Source of the DNA: Phytohabitans houttuyneae
GTDB lineage: Bacteria; Actinomycetota; Actinomycetes; Mycobacteriales; Micromonosporaceae
Reading direction: 5' to 3'
NCBI RefSeq assembly: GCF_011764425.1
Contig: NZ_BLPF01000002.1
Coordinates: forward strand, 1,302,997 to 1,366,996
Length of the DNA: 64,000 nucleotides
Part shown: piece after piece, positions 53,646 through 62,437 of the stretch
Layout of the letters: each line of letters opens with the position of its first letter
Numbering within the stretch: position 1 is the first letter of the stretch
Translations under genes and position numbers: made by a program
The notes under the pieces: model-generated
The model's input: only the letters and a program-made list of their open reading frames with translations
Told to the model about the DNA's origin: nothing
Databases searched by the model: none

Positions 53646-53659
53646 TCTGCCGCGATCCG
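53646..53659 (+). repeat. Copy of dispersed 14-mer TCTGCCGCGATCCG
   Basis: Third identical copy (others at 23180 and 43959). It lies in the gene-free stretch 53589-54035 after the ParA-like ATPase gene. Confidence 0.4.
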
Positions 53660-54035
53660 CTCGTGGTTGAGTGTGCTGCCGGTGTGTGTTGCGTTGTGGT
53701 GTCCGGTCGTGGGACGAGTGGGGGATGCTATCGGTGGTTGGGAGTGGTGTGCCGATAGGGCTGTGTCTGCAGGTGGCTGGAGGGTGGGATTGCCCGTGTC
53801 GGGCTGCATCTGTCTATGCGCGGTCGGTTTGAAGGGGAGGTCTGCGCCTTGACCGCTATTGACCTGTTCGGCTGTGCTCGGTACCGCGACCTTGATGGCG
53901 ACCGCGCCGTAAGGGCGCTGCCGGCCTTCTGCGGACCGCCGCCGCGGGTCACCCGCTGAGGCTGGCGGGGCCCGGCTCCTGGTGGGTCTGTCGAGAGCCG
54001 CTGACAGCCGGACGGGTGCCGCAGAGGATGAAGGC

Positions 54036-55550
54036 ATGTCGGAGTCGGAGTCGGAGTTGGCATCGCGGTTGCGGGACGACCTGCGGCACCGGTTGCGGCC
54101 GATGTCGGGTCGAGGTCCCGGTTCGGTCACCCCGCTCGAGTTGTTTTACGACCTCATCTATGTGATTGCCTTCGCGGTGGCGGCGGACGAACTCGCGCAC
54201 GCGGTCATCGAGGGCGAGGTCGGTGCTGGCCTGGGGGCGTATGTCTTCGCGATCTTCGGTGTGACGTGGGCCTGGCTGAACTTCACCTGGTTCAGTTCGG
54301 CTTACGGCAACGATGATGCGCTCTTTCGGGTAGCGACAGTCGTGCAGATGGTCGGCGTCGTCATCTTCACCTTCGGGCTGCCGGTGAGCTTCGCCGACAC
54401 TGCGCACGGGGGCAGCCCGAACAACGTGCTCCTCGTCGTGGGGTACATCATCATGCGGTTGCCGCTAGTCGCGTTGTGGCTGCGGGCCGCGCGGGAAGAC
54501 CGCGACCATCGGCGAACCTCGACCGCCTACGCCGTGGCGATCACCGTCGCCCAGGTCGGATGGGCGCTCACGACGCTACCCGGGCTACCGACGGGCGCCA
54601 CAATCGCGGCCCTGGTCGTGCTCGCGGCCGCGGAGCTGGTCGCACCGGCCGTCATCGAGGGCCGGCTCGGCAGGGCACCCTGGAGCGCGGGCCATGTCGC
54701 CGAGCGGTTTGGCCTGCTCACCCTCATCACCCTGGGCGAGGTAGTCGCGGCCACGGTCGCCGCCGTCGGCGTGCTGGTGCGCGACACCGGATGGTCTGTC
54801 GCCGCGATCGTGATCGCCGCGTCGGGGCTGGTCATCGCCGCTGGACTCTGGTGGGCGTATTACCTCGTTCCCGCACGCACGATCCTGACCCGGTCGCCCG
54901 CGCGGATCTTTCCCTGGAGATACGCTCACCTGCCGTTGTTCGGCGCGATCGCTGCCGTCGGCGCCGGCCTTCGCGTCGCCGCGGACGGTGTAGAGCAACA
55001 GCTGCTCTCCCTGCTGCAGATCACGCTCGCCCTGGCCATACCGGTCGCGATCGTCATCATCCTGATCTTCCTGCTCTGGAGCCTGCTGGTGGGCGCCTTC
55101 GATCTCACACACCTGCCGCTGTTCGTGTGCACACTCGTTCCCATCGCCGCCGCGATCGTCATCGCCGTCGTCGTGGATCCCCACACCCCTATCGACCTCG
55201 CCGAGGATGCCGACCTCGCCGCGCTGTTCACGGTCATCGCCCTGGTATCGGTCGCGTGTGTCGTCGAGGTCGTCGGACACGAGAAGGTCGGCTACTCGCA
55301 CACGCTGCGCGCCGTGACGCGAAATCTCCAGCCATCGCCTGCCGACAGCGCGGCTCAGCCGTCACCGGGACCGAGCACACCCCGTAACCCCTCGCCGGGG
55401 GCAACCCCTGCGCCGGCAGCGAGATCACCACATCCGCGACGCCGTCAGCCACTGGCCCCACAGCCGATCAAGCTGGGCATCCGACGCTCGGTCATGCCGA
55501 TGACAGCGCATCCGATCTGCCAAGGGCGGTGCCGCTTCATTGCAATCTGA
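54036..55550 (+). CDS. LtrA-like membrane protein (low temperature requirement family)
   Basis: A 504-residue protein whose first ~430 residues are a polytopic membrane domain. It has the family opening VTPLELFYDLIYVIAFAVAADELAH, then FAIFGVTWAWLNFTWFSSAY, AERFGLLTLITLGEVV and AGLWWAYYLV, all typical of LtrA proteins. The last ~80 residues are a proline-rich, low-complexity tail and may include read-through from a mutated stop region. ATG 54036 is chosen over the open frame to 53982. The physiological role of the family is not established. Confidence 0.82.
   Translation: MSESESELASRLRDDLRHRLRPMSGRGPGSVTPLELFYDLIYVIAFAVAADELAHAVIEGEVGAGLGAYVFAIFGVTWAWLNFTWFSSAYGNDDALFRVATVVQMVGVVIFTFGLPVSFADTAHGGSPNNVLLVVGYIIMRLPLVALWLRAAREDRDHRRTSTAYAVAITVAQVGWALTTLPGLPTGATIAALVVLAAAELVAPAVIEGRLGRAPWSAGHVAERFGLLTLITLGEVVAATVAAVGVLVRDTGWSVAAIVIAASGLVIAAGLWWAYYLVPARTILTRSPARIFPWRYAHLPLFGAIAAVGAGLRVAADGVEQQLLSLLQITLALAIPVAIVIILIFLLWSLLVGAFDLTHLPLFVCTLVPIAAAIVIAVVVDPHTPIDLAEDADLAALFTVIALVSVACVVEVVGHEKVGYSHTLRAVTRNLQPSPADSAAQPSPGPSTPRNPSPGATPAPAARSPHPRRRQPLAPQPIKLGIRRSVMPMTAHPICQGRCRFIAI
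55490..55518 (+). repeat. Dispersed repeat, copy 1 (GGTCATGCCGATGA...)
   Basis: The first 14 bases are identical to 57132-57145, and the following 15 resemble 57146-57161 (ending TCCGATCT). Shorter related strings occur near 25013 and 51726. The role is unknown. Confidence 0.35.
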
Positions 55551-55589
55551 GCCGCCCTCGCGAAAGCGACTAGCCTGCCAAGGCATGGG

Positions 55590-56012
55590 CTATTCGTCTA
55601 GGCCAGACGTGACGAAAGCAATGATCCCTATGGTAACGCCGGACCCAGTTCCGGCAAGGAGCCCGATCGCCATGCTGTACAGGGTCGTCTCATGGCGTGC
55701 AGAGTAGTCATAGCCGAAGACCCATGAATCGATCAGTGCCATGGGAGCGAGGAGAAACACCGAACCAAGCAGGCAGAACACGGCCGAGTTAAATTGTGAC
55801 GGCATAAAGAACCAGCGGCCGATCCGGCTGTTGGGGTCACCAAACCGACTGACGACTCCACTCATGGCACCTAGCGTGGTTGAAATGATAACCACAAATG
55901 CCCGCCCGCAGCGCGTACGTTTGGCCGCCGTCTTGCCTGAACGCGTCGATCGGCTTTTGTGATTATTTGCTATGCGCTCCAGCAACATCCACCAAAGAAC
56001 CACGAAGGGCAT
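55590..56012 (-). CDS. Small membrane protein (140 aa)
   Basis: From ATG 56012 with a GGAG element 8 bases upstream. It has about three hydrophobic helices (AFVVIISTTLGAMSGVVS, FNSAVFCLLGSVFLLAPMAL, YSMAIGLLAGTGSGVTIGIIAFV). No family is recognised. Low GC and 36-base spacing from the next upstream membrane-protein gene suggest an acquired two-gene unit. Confidence 0.55.
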   Translation of the reverse strand: MPFVVLWWMLLERIANNHKSRSTRSGKTAAKRTRCGRAFVVIISTTLGAMSGVVSRFGDPNSRIGRWFFMPSQFNSAVFCLLGSVFLLAPMALIDSWVFGYDYSARHETTLYSMAIGLLAGTGSGVTIGIIAFVTSGLDE

Positions 56013-56048
56013 TATTATCGCTCCCAGAAACCTCGGGCGGCCATTCCT

Positions 56049-56393
56049 TCAAAAGGACAGAAAAGGAAGGAGATTAATTGCCCCAAGAACGAGGGCGACG
56101 GGAACGGCGAGACCAACCGCGAAGAGCCCAACAATGATTACCACCAGCGAAACTATCAACCCAAGCACCAGGAACGGAGCGGTCGTGAGCGCCGCAGTGA
56201 TGGCGCGCGGAATTGAGATGCTCGCGCTAAGCGCCAGTGCGACGAGACTTAAATAGAGCGAAAGGATGATACACGCCAGGGCGGCCCGTTCCCATTGGCT
56301 TCCTCGGGATCCACCACGGACTACGATCAGAACACCCGCCGTCGCGCCGACGCATCCACCGAGCGTCGTCAAAACCTTCTCCCGCTCGATCAT
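56049..56393 (-). CDS. Small membrane protein (114 aa)
   Basis: From ATG 56393. Four hydrophobic helices with almost no soluble part: TLGGCVGATAGVLIVV, ALACIILSLYLSLVALAL, ALTTAPFLVLGLIVSLVVIIVGL and GLAVPVALVLGAINLLPFL. Codon use is similar to the gene just downstream (55590-56012), with which it probably forms a unit. No function can be assigned. Confidence 0.55.
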   Translation of the reverse strand: MIEREKVLTTLGGCVGATAGVLIVVRGGSRGSQWERAALACIILSLYLSLVALALSASISIPRAITAALTTAPFLVLGLIVSLVVIIVGLFAVGLAVPVALVLGAINLLPFLSF

Positions 56394-57373
56394 GCCTGGT
56401 CCAATTGATCAACTGACGCCACTCGTCCAGAGAAGCAGTGCATCCTATGTCGTTGATGGATGAGTCGAAGATCTGACAGGGAATCAAAAGATGACCGGAG
56501 ACTCGTTCCTCGACCGCGAGCCAGCACCGAACCCCAACTTCTGCACACCCGCTCGCTGACGATCTAGGCAAGCGTCAAGTGATCGCTAGTCTGGCGCGCA
56601 CGATGCCTGCGCGCGCCGAGAGGTGCGATAGACGCTGAATTGCGGCGCAGCACTGGCTGCGTCCGGCATGGCGGTGCTCGCCATGGTGCCGACGTCGGGT
56701 GCACGGGTGACGCTGCAGACCGGCCTCGGTTACCGCGGCCGCCGATGGCAGCGCCGTAGGCATCCTGAGCGCCAGCTGGGTCAAGTCGTCCGTTCCCGCC
56801 CGCGAAGGTAGGAAGGCTTGGCCGGCTGGCTGTCGACCACACTGGGCGAGATCGGCGCCGCGCTCGGCATCCCGCTGCTGGACATGACAGCGCGTGGTGT
56901 ACCGGCTCGGCAATGAGTGCGGGAAGGCCGGTACAACACCGAGATCCTCACGAGGACGGGCCGCCGCTTGGCAGGGTTCGGCTGCCTTGAAGAGATGGAG
57001 GGCATAGCCCGGCTTGCACGAGCCGATCGTCGCGTCTACGCCCGGGAACCACGTCGGCGGCAGGCGGCCGTCGTCTGCGCCAGTTCGATCTCGATCAGCG
57101 TGGAGCGACCATCCGCTACGTGAAGACATCCGGTCATGCCGATGAGTGCGCAATCCGATCTTTGTCGGTACGGGCGGCTGATCGACCGGCGTCCGCTGCA
57201 CATCGTCGGCAATTTGTGCGATCAATCGACCTACCATCAGGCATTCGGACTAGCCCATTCGTGATGGTGGCAGCCATGTTGTCACCGTGCTTTGTCGGAT
57301 TCTTGCTCGTGTAGGTCAGGGGGCGTAGGAGAAGCTGGTGGCAGCCGTTGGCCACCTCGTAGGCACATAGGAG
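56394..57373. other. Gene-poor stretch
   Basis: No convincing coding sequence. A minus-strand frame (56575-57237) has no family resemblance and is rich in odd residues. One copy of the GGTCATGCCGATGA repeat lies at 57132. Probably decayed DNA. Confidence 0.4.
57132..57161 (+). repeat. Dispersed repeat, copy 2 (GGTCATGCCGATGA...)
   Basis: Matches 55490-55518: an identical 14-mer, then a similar tail ending TCCGATCT. Confidence 0.35.
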
Positions 57374-57988
57374 GTGCGCTGGAGCTTGCTCTCGGCCCGG
57401 TCACTGATCTGGAGCGAGGCCCAGAGCCGCGCTACGGTCTTCCTGACCGTGCTGTCGGCCTCGATCATTGCGCTGGCTTTGCTGGCCGACGCCACCGGCT
57501 TTGGCACCCAGACCGCCACGCTGGCGCTGGTGCTGCTGCCGGTGGTGTTCCTGCTGGGCATCGCCGCCTACGTCCGCCTGGTGCATCTTAATGCCGAGGA
57601 GTTCCAGCTGGTGCAGGCGATGAACCGGCTCCGGCGCGCGTACCTGACCCTGGAGCCCGGCCTGGAGCGCTATCTGACTACAAGCCAATACGACGACGAG
57701 CAGGGCGTGTTCGCCACCTACATGGTGAATCGCCCCAGCCAGAAGTCGATGTGGGTGCACTTCCTGATCAACACCCCGAACATCGTCGCGACGGTGGACG
57801 CGGCGCTTGCTGCGGCCATCGTCGTGCTCGGCCTGCGGGCCGTCGAGGCCCCTCGGTCCGTGGCGGTGGTGTGTGGGGCAGCAGCGTTCCTACTTCTCTG
57901 GACGACGCTGTTCCTGCTGCAGCGGCAGACCCTGCGTCCGTTCCGTGACCAGACACCAAGGTTCCCCACCCCACCGGACCGGCCCTGA
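57374..57988 (+). CDS. Four-helix membrane protein (204 aa)
   Basis: Two N-terminal helices (TVFLTVLSASIIALALLADA, LALVLLPVVFLLGIAAYVRL), a conserved-looking cytoplasmic loop (NAEEFQLVQAMNRLRRAYLTLEPGLERYLT), and two C-terminal helices (TVDAALAAAIVVLGL, VVCGAAAFLLLWTTLFLL). GTG 57374 overlaps an AGGAGG sequence; TTG 57386, 11 bases after that AGGAGG, is a possible alternative. The loop is well conserved in a family of actinobacterial membrane proteins I recall but cannot name. High GC, so this looks like native chromosome. Confidence 0.65.
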   Translation: MRWSLLSARSLIWSEAQSRATVFLTVLSASIIALALLADATGFGTQTATLALVLLPVVFLLGIAAYVRLVHLNAEEFQLVQAMNRLRRAYLTLEPGLERYLTTSQYDDEQGVFATYMVNRPSQKSMWVHFLINTPNIVATVDAALAAAIVVLGLRAVEAPRSVAVVCGAAAFLLLWTTLFLLQRQTLRPFRDQTPRFPTPPDRP

Positions 57989-58164
57989 GTAACTCGGCGG
58001 TCCGTCAGGTCACGCAGGCCTGAAGGACCTCACCCGTGTCATCGAACGGCCGTGACCGAGACCGTCACGTTCTCGCCCTCGCCGACGTCGCCCTCGAAGC
58101 CGACCGAGCCGGCGTTCTCAGAGCCGAGCTCCGCCCCTGAAGGCCCCCGTCGGCGACAGATTCA

Positions 58165-58674
58165 ATGCGACGCAGCGTCGAATGTCGCCAGCTACACCTG
58201 CCCCGCCCCGGCGGCCCGCACGACAGCACCGACCGCCTCCACCAACCGGCCGACCTAACCGAGATCGTGCGCCTCTACGGGATCCGACACTGGATCGAAC
58301 AAAGCTACAAACAGATCAAAGACGAACTCGGCTGGGCCGACGCAAAGTCCGCTCCGACACCGCGATCCGCCGCCATCAAACCCTCGTCAACTGCGCCTTC
58401 TCGTACTGCTGGGACACCTGGTTCGACGACCAGCCCACAAACGACACCCCGGAGCCGGACCTACCCGCCGACCCCGCAGAGGGGGCCCACACCACCGAAA
58501 CCACCCTCCTGGCCCAAAGCCCTACGCAAAGTCCGTAGCTGGCTCGCACTCTGGGCTCACACTACGACGGACCTGGACGGCATGGTCCACCCAACCACCA
58601 TCCCCGCAACTGCAAGCACTCCTCAACGCCGTCGCCAACGGACACACACACTAAACCTGCACATCCCACCCTAA
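58165..58674 (+). pseudogene. Transposase remnant (IS701/IS4-type C-terminus)
   Basis: The piece EIVRLYGIRHWIEQSYKQIKDELGWAD is a catalytic-core fragment with the usual glutamate (IEQSYK). The continuation KVRSDTAIRRHQTLVNCAFSYCWDTWF is in another frame. A later piece, ALRKVRSWLALWAH, returns to a third. At least two frameshifts and a missing front half show the element is dead. Confidence 0.72.
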
Positions 58675-58775
58675 AATCAACAAAATATCGCTAGCCGACC
58701 GCCGGGCGCGCCGGTTCCAAGCCGTGGCGGCCTAGGGTGATACCCGGCCCGGCGTGCGGTGAGGGGAAGATGGCG

Positions 58776-60761
58776 ATGAGCGGCACGGATGAGCTGGCGG
58801 TACCTGCGGTGGTGGCCAGCCCGGCCCGGCCGGGTCCGCCTGCCGGGCGCGTGGGGCGGTGGCTGCTGGCGCACCGGGTGGCGCCGGCTGGGCCGGAGGC
58901 GCCGGAGTCGCACGCCAAGCCGCACTCCTGGTGGAAGGTGATGTGCCTGACCGGCGTGGACTACTTCTCCACGCTCGCGTACCTGCCGGGCATCGCCGCC
59001 CTCGCCGCCGGGTCGCTGTCGCCGCTGGCCACCCTGTTGATAGTGGCGTTGACGCTGCTGGGCATGCTGCCGATGTACCGGCGGGTGGCCAAGGAGAGCC
59101 CGCACGGGCAGGGCTCGGTGGCGATGCTGGAGCACCTGCTGCCGTTCTGGCGGGGCAAGCTCTTCGTGCTGGTGCTGCTCGGTTTCGTCGCCACCTCGTG
59201 GATCATCACGATCACGCTGTCGGCTGCCGACGCCTCGGTACACATGCTGGAAAACCCGCTCCTGCCGGACGCGCTGCACGGCCACGCGGTGCCGATCACG
59301 GTCGTGCTCCTGCTGGTACTCGGCGGAGTGTTCCTGCTCGGCTTCAGCGAGGCGGTGAGCCTCGCGATCCCGCTGGTCGCCGCGTTTCTCGCGCTCAACG
59401 CCGTGGTGGTCGTGGTCGGCTTGGTGGAGGTGTTCACCACCGGCGGCGCGTTCTCCGGCTGGACCGACGCGCTGAGCGCCGAGCACGGCGGCGGGCTCAC
59501 CGACGTGCTCTGGCCGGCGGTGGTCGCGTTTCCGTTGCTGGTGCTCGGCCTGTCCGGCTTCGAGACCGGGGTGAGCATGATGCCGCTGGTCGCCGCCGAC
59601 GGCGCGGACGCCGAGGCGCGTCTGCGGTCGCGGATCCGCAACACCCGTAAGCTGCTCACCACCGCCGCGCTGATCATGTCGGTGTACCTGGTGACGACCA
59701 GCTTCGTCACCACCGTGCTGATCCCGGCGCAGGAGTTCGAGGAGGGCGGCGCGGCCAACGGCCGCGCGCTGGCCTACCTCGCCCACGAGCACCTCGGCGG
59801 GGGCTTCGGCGGGGTGTACGACGTCAGCACGATTCTGATCCTCTGGTTCGCCGGGGCCTCCGCGATGGCCGGCCTGATCAACATCGTTCCCCGCTACCTG
59901 CCCTCGTACGGCATGGCGCCGGAGTGGGGGCGTGCGGTGCGGCCGGTCGTGCTCGTGTACACCGCGATCAGCGTCGTGATCACCATCGCCTTCGGCGCGG
60001 ACGTCAACGCCCAGGCCGGCGCCTACGCCACCGGCATCCTCGCGATGATGGTCTCCGGCGCGGTCGCGGTGACCATCTCCGCGCTGCGGCGCCGGCAGCG
60101 CGCGGCCACCGCCGGGTTCACGGTCCTCACGCTCGTGCTGCTGTACGCCCTCGGCGAGAACATCCGCGAGAAGCCCGACGGCATCATGATCTCGGGGCTC
60201 TTCGTCGCCGGCATCATCGCCGTCTCGCTCATCTCCCGGGTCTCGCGGACCACGGAACTGCGGGCCGAGCGGATCGAGTTCGATGCGACCGCTCGCCGGT
60301 TCGTCACCGACTCGCTGACCCACGACGGCCGGCTCAACCTCATCGCGAACCGGCGGCAGGGCGGCGACAAGGCCGAGTACGACGCGAAGGAGCAGGAGCA
60401 GCGGGCGCTCAACCCGGTGCCCGGCCGGGCCGACGTGCTGTTCCTGGAGATCGAGGTGATCGACCCGTCCGCCTTCTCCGACGTGCTCACCGTGCGCGGC
60501 GTCGAGGTCGCCGGCCACCGCATCCTGCGCGCCGGCAGCCCGGCCGCCCCCAACGCGATCGCCGCGATCCTGCTCGCCCTGCGCGACGCGACCGGCGAGC
60601 TCCCCCGCTGCTACTTCCAGTGGTCCGAGGGCAGCCCGTTGGCCCACCTGCTCCGGTACCTGCTGCTCGGGCGGGGCGACACCCCGCCGGTGGTCCGCGA
60701 GATCCTGCGCAAGAGCGAACCGGACCCGGACCGCCGTCCCCGCATCCACGTCGGCGGCTAA
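58776..60761 (+). CDS. APC-family permease with cytoplasmic C-terminal domain (661 aa)
   Basis: Residues ~50-500 contain about 12 membrane helices with the APC-fold opening [57 protein letters not shown] and [16 protein letters not shown]. The last ~160 residues are a soluble cytoplasmic domain ([26 protein letters not shown]). This layout recalls KimA-like potassium importers of the APC superfamily as well as amino acid transporters. Decayed CorA and KdpA genes immediately downstream hint at a cation-transport context. ATG 58776 is 8 bases after GAGGGGA and is preferred to ATG 58770. Confidence 0.78.
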   Translation: MSGTDELAVPAVVASPARPGPPAGRVGRWLLAHRVAPAGPEAPESHAKPHSWWKVMCLTGVDYFSTLAYLPGIAALAAGSLSPLATLLIVALTLLGMLPMYRRVAKESPHGQGSVAMLEHLLPFWRGKLFVLVLLGFVATSWIITITLSAADASVHMLENPLLPDALHGHAVPITVVLLLVLGGVFLLGFSEAVSLAIPLVAAFLALNAVVVVVGLVEVFTTGGAFSGWTDALSAEHGGGLTDVLWPAVVAFPLLVLGLSGFETGVSMMPLVAADGADAEARLRSRIRNTRKLLTTAALIMSVYLVTTSFVTTVLIPAQEFEEGGAANGRALAYLAHEHLGGGFGGVYDVSTILILWFAGASAMAGLINIVPRYLPSYGMAPEWGRAVRPVVLVYTAISVVITIAFGADVNAQAGAYATGILAMMVSGAVAVTISALRRRQRAATAGFTVLTLVLLYALGENIREKPDGIMISGLFVAGIIAVSLISRVSRTTELRAERIEFDATARRFVTDSLTHDGRLNLIANRRQGGDKAEYDAKEQEQRALNPVPGRADVLFLEIEVIDPSAFSDVLTVRGVEVAGHRILRAGSPAAPNAIAAILLALRDATGELPRCYFQWSEGSPLAHLLRYLLLGRGDTPPVVREILRKSEPDPDRRPRIHVGG

Positions 60762-60838
60762 CGCGGACCTTAACCCGAGGTTCGCCTGGCCCTGACACGA
60801 TCAGGTCCCACGGGCGCGCGAGGGGTGAGCCGAACGGA

Positions 60839-61385
60839 GTTCGCCTGATCACTGCGGGCGGGATCGAGGACCGGCTCGTTACCGACCTGCCCGCCCTTCT
60901 CAGCGACGGGAATACCTGGTGTGGGTCGACACACCGAGCTGCGACCCGACCGCGGCGAAGGTGCTGTCGGACGTGTTCGGCTTCCACCCGATGGCGGTGG
61001 CGGACTGCGGCGAGCGCAACCGGGTGCCGAAGGTGCACGCCTACACGGACCACGTCTTCGTGGTGCTGCACGCGCCGGAACGCGGCGACCGTGGCCATGT
61101 GCACTACCTGGAGCTAGACCAGTTCGTGGGGCAGAACTACGCGGTCACCGCCCACGGCCCGCTCAACACTGCGGTCGCGCCGCAGGCGGCGCTGGGGGAC
61201 CGGCGCGGTGCTGGCCCGGATCCAGTCGGGGCGGCTGCGCCCGCGCACCCCCTTCGACCTCTCGCACGCGATCGCCTCCGCGCTGACCCACAACCAAGAG
61301 GCGTACATCGAGGCAGTCACCACCGACGTGTGGCAGCTGGAGCAGCGCGTCACCGGCGGCAACGTCGAAGCCCTCCTGAGGCGAC
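60839..61385 (+). pseudogene. CorA-like magnesium transporter fragment, frameshifted
   Basis: The N-terminal cytoplasmic part of a CorA-type protein is spread over three frames: VRLITAGGIEDRLVTDLPALLSDG, then EYLVWVDTPSCDPTAAKVLSDVFGFHPMAVADC..., VFVVLHAPERGDRGHVHYLELDQFVGQNYAVTAHGPLN, then VLARIQSGRLRPRTPFDLSHAIASALTHNQEAYIE. A missing G near 60908 and an extra G near 61195 explain the shifts. The membrane helices with the GMN motif are absent; homology ends near 61385, where KdpA sequence soon follows. Confidence 0.75.
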
Positions 61386-61421
61386 CAGCGTCAAGACCGC
61401 GTCAATATTCGCCGCCGGCTC

Positions 61422-62165
61422 GTCGCGGTCGCGCTCGTGCGCGGCTTCGCCCGCAAGCGGACCAACCAGCTGGGCAACCTCTGGGTCGACCTAACCCGGA
61501 TCACGATCCGCATCTTGCTGCCCATCTGCGCGCTGGCCACGATCGTGCTGATCATCGGCGGGGCGGTGCAGAACCTGTCCAGCGGCGCCCAAGTCACCAC
61601 GCTTGGCGGCGCATCACCGGCGGTCCGGTCGCTCCCAGGAGGCCATCAAGGAGCTGGGCACAAACGGCGGCGGCTTCGACAACGTCAACTCCGCGCACCC
61701 GTTCGAGAACCCCACGTCGTGGACGAGCTGGATCCAGATCTTCCTGCTGCTGGTGATCCCGTTCAGCCTGCGCCGGGTGTTCGGGCGCATGGTGGGCCAA
61801 AACCGGCAGGGCTACGCGATCGTCGCGGCCATGGGCATCCTGGCGATCGCCAGCGTGGCACTGAACAACGCGTTCGAGCTCGGCCACGATGGCACCGTGC
61901 CGCAGGCGGTCGCCGCAGCCATGGAAAGCGAGGACGTCCGGTTCGGCGTTGCCAACTCGGCCACCTTCGCCGCCGCGACCACACTCACCTCGACCGGCGC
62001 GGTCAACTCCTTCAACGACTCGTACACCTCGCTCGGCGGCATGATGCCGATGATCAACATGATGCTCGGCGAGGTCGCGCCCGGCGGCGCCGGCCTGTAC
62101 GGCACCCTCGTCCTGGCGGTGATCACGGTGTTCGTGGCTGGGCTCATGGTCGGCCGCACGGGCAG
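61422..62165 (+). pseudogene. kdpA: KdpA potassium-transport ATPase subunit fragment
   Basis: The recognisable middle of KdpA: VAVALVRGFARKRTNQLGNLWVDLTRI, then after shifts [43 protein letters not shown], and [34 protein letters not shown] is a K+-selectivity loop of KdpA. The first third and the last ~60 residues are missing, and the pieces lie in three frames. No kdpB or kdpC follows. The fragment abuts the CorA remnant, so a deletion or rearrangement joined them. Confidence 0.8.
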
Positions 62166-62437
62166 TCACAGATGCCGACAGGCGCCAATGAATGGCCGCG
62201 AGCCCAATAGAGTCCTCCCGGACGGGTTGGCCGATTCAACACGCCGCCGCACTGGACCTCGCGGACCTGTTCCAGACCACGAGGCAGGGCACCAGCAGGT
62301 AGGCATCTCGCTAACCACGGCCGGTTCGTTCTCTGGGACGGCGGCGGCCCGCTGATATGGGTCGGTCCGGTGCCATCGGGCGAGACCTGGCTGCCTCCAG
62401 CCATTCTGAGCGCCTTGGTCGTCAGGCATCATGCTTG

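Noticed and set aside
56575-57237. 220-codon minus-strand frame
   Set aside because: No start signal, no recognisable domain and composition of a non-coding frame.
58677-60749. 690-codon open frame antisense to the APC transporter gene
   Set aside because: It is a GC-bias shadow; the product is a run of H, R, D and Q with no domain, while the opposite strand encodes a clear membrane protein.
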